From contig CAJTWQ010000065.1 in the NCBI GenBank assembly GCA_910579835.1, positions 1-8,052 of the forward strand: 8,052 nt of DNA, written 5' to 3'. The DNA is from an uncultured Ruminococcus sp. (GTDB lineage: Bacteria; Bacillota; Clostridia; Oscillospirales; Ruminococcaceae). Under the pieces are notes generated by a model. That model saw only the letters and a program-made list of their open reading frames with translations. It did not search any database and had not been told where the DNA came from. Numbering within the stretch: position 1 is the stretch's first letter; every line of letters starts with the position of its first letter. The translations under genes and the position numbers were made by a program. Shown piece by piece: positions 6,838-8,052 of this stretch.

Positions 6838-7923
6838 ATGAATAACGGAAATAAGCGAAGAAACAGCCGCAGGCAGAGTACTTCAAAAAGATACAGAGTC
6901 AGATATGATCGTATCGTGGCTGCCGTCCTCGTACTTATTGTTCTGATTGTTATACCGGCATCCTGCATGAAAAGCTGCAAGGACGGAAAAAAATCCGATA
7001 ATAAAAAAAAATCCGGAGAACAGACTTCGGCGTCTGGACCATCAGATTCCGGTAATTCTGCCGGAGACAGTTCAAATCCGACTATTATAGACGACCTTGT
7101 AACAAGCAGCGAGACAAGCTCTATACTTACCTCCTCCAACACATTGGAGACAACGGCTTCGGAGTATACCTCTGAAATACATACTTCCGGAGATCTGAGC
7201 TGCGGCAGTCTCATTCTGGTAAACTCATCTCATCAGTATACTTTCCCGGAAGCTGATGCTGAACCGGTTACTCTCTGCGATCATATTAAAAATGAATTTT
7301 ACAGCGTAAGCGACCTTGTAATGCGTCTTGATTCAGAAGTCATTGAAAAGCTCAACAGTATGATGGAAGCGTTCAGCAAAGAGTCCGGAAGCATTGATAT
7401 TATGATTATAGGCGGTTTCAGGACACTTGAAGATCAAAATGATAAATATGCCAACGGCGTATCTCAGTTTCAGGGAGGATATACCGACTATCACACTGCA
7501 AGAAGCTTTGATATGGGAATTTTTCCTAAGGACGGTTCAAGTTCAGGATACTATTCGCCCACCGGAATTTATACATGGATAGATGAACATGCCGCTGATT
7601 ATGGCTTTATCGTGCGTTTTCCCGAAGGAAAGGACAGCGTTACTGGTGAAGCTTCCAGAACATACACCTATAGATATGTCGGAGTGCCTCATGCTCACTA
7701 CATAAAGGAAAACGGTCTTTGTCTTGAAGAGTATATTGAAGCCGTTAAAGAGTATAATAGCAGTAAGCCCCTTGAAATCAGCGTTGATTCTAAGATTTAC
7801 CATGTTTATTTCGTTAAGGCAAATTCCGGCGGCGATACTGAAGTTCCAGTTCCGTCCGACAAAACATATACCGTTTCAGGAAACAATGATGACGGTTTTA
7901 TAGTCACTGTAAATATGAATTGA
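6838..7923 (+). CDS. Membrane-anchored VanY/M15B-fold protein, probably without peptidase activity
   Basis: The 361 residues comprise a basic cytoplasmic tail (1-25), one hydrophobic segment (about 26-42), and a Lys- then Ser/Thr-rich linker (about 45-118). A domain of the VanY D-Ala-D-Ala carboxypeptidase family (about 120-305) and a small C-terminal beta-rich tail (about 312-361) follow. Family marks are GGFRTLEDQ (192-200, the usual SGYRS-x-x-x-Q), ADYGFIVRFPEGKDSVTG (253-270) and YRYVGVPHAHYI (278-289). The metal-site motifs deviate. SxHxxGxAxD reads TDYHTARSFD (216-225), with Tyr218 where the zinc His belongs and only Asp225 kept. EPWH reads RTYT (274-277), losing both catalytic Glu and zinc His. 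It probably binds peptidoglycan without cutting it, outside the membrane. AGGAGAG (6821-6827) supports the start. A lipoprotein is less likely because the residue three before Cys43 is Pro. Confidence 0.85.
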   Translation: MNNGNKRRNSRRQSTSKRYRVRYDRIVAAVLVLIVLIVIPASCMKSCKDGKKSDNKKKSGEQTSASGPSDSGNSAGDSSNPTIIDDLVTSSETSSILTSSNTLETTASEYTSEIHTSGDLSCGSLILVNSSHQYTFPEADAEPVTLCDHIKNEFYSVSDLVMRLDSEVIEKLNSMMEAFSKESGSIDIMIIGGFRTLEDQNDKYANGVSQFQGGYTDYHTARSFDMGIFPKDGSSSGYYSPTGIYTWIDEHAADYGFIVRFPEGKDSVTGEASRTYTYRYVGVPHAHYIKENGLCLEEYIEAVKEYNSSKPLEISVDSKIYHVYFVKANSGGDTEVPVPSDKTYTVSGNNDDGFIVTVNMN

Positions 7924-7952
7924 TCTAAAAGCAAGTACCTGTTCAAAATCTA

Positions 7953-7958
7953 TATAAT
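7953..7958 (+). promoter_or_regulatory. Possible -10 element before the right-edge gene
   Basis: A perfect TATAAT lies 71 bases before the ATG at 8030, but there is no recognisable -35 at 16-18 bases and no TG extension. The right-edge gene may instead be read through from the VanY-like gene, since no terminator hairpin is visible in the 106-base gap. Confidence 0.25.
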
Positions 7959-8029
7959 ACACTTTTTTTCAATACATCACCACATAAAAAGATTCTGAAT
8001 AGGCTCTAAACGAAAGGAGCTTGGCTGTT

Positions 8030-8052
8030 ATGGATACCGAAAAGCTGTTTGA
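8030..8052 (+). CDS. Start of an unidentified gene (cut by window edge)
   Basis: An ATG at 8030 opens a frame MDTEKLF that runs off the right edge. AAAGGAG (8013-8019) sits ten bases before it, and the gene lies 106 bases after the VanY-like gene on the same strand. Seven residues are too few to name a family. Confidence 0.6.

Noticed and set aside
6834..7214. A 126-codon minus-strand frame opposite the start of the VanY-like gene
   Set aside because: Mirror of the Ser/Thr/Lys-rich linker; no ribosome binding site or motif.

Overview
The window reads as a chromosomal segment of an AT-leaning, low-GC Gram-positive bacterium, most likely a gut or rumen clostridium of the Oscillospiraceae/Ruminococcus type. 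The grounds are the strong AGGAGG-like ribosome binding sites, the extended -10 promoters (TGnTATAAT), a clostridial murT-gatD pair, a SpoVB-like flippase, and a zinc ribbon-TIR-TPR protein of a kind I associate with this group. This placement comes from gene content and signals, not from a database search. No phage, IS element, CRISPR array, tRNA or rRNA was seen, and no gene-free stretch exceeds about 210 bases.

Left half, minus strand, in transcription order (right to left): murT (3943-2603) and gatD (2606-1857) overlap by four bases (GTGA). Together they encode the two-subunit lipid II isoglutaminyl synthase that amidates peptidoglycan stem-peptide glutamate. A hairpin at 1831-1799 probably ends this unit. 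A 508-residue MATE/MOP-superfamily flippase of the SpoVB type follows (1739-213). At the left edge is the first 77 bases of a translational GTPase resembling elongation factor G (77-1, cut by the window).

Right half, plus strand: an AraC-family regulator (4107-4895) is followed after 14 bases by a 574-residue protein with a zinc ribbon, a TPR-like segment, a divergent TIR domain, a second TPR segment and a C-terminal membrane helix (4910-6634). The two probably form an operon. A separately promoted gene (6838-7923) encodes a membrane-anchored protein with a VanY/M15B D,D-carboxypeptidase fold in which the usual zinc ligands and catalytic Glu appear to be replaced. The first seven codons of another gene start at 8030.

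The most notable structure is the 163-base divergent region between murT and the araC-type gene. It holds two back-to-back promoters whose extended -10 elements are identical (TGTGATATAAT) and form a perfect 11-bp inverted repeat. A 10-bp palindrome overlaps the murT -35. This couples, at least physically, lipid II amidation with an AraC/TIR-protein operon. Together with the pseudo-carboxypeptidase and the flippase, the window has a cell-envelope theme, but a functional link between the parts is inference.
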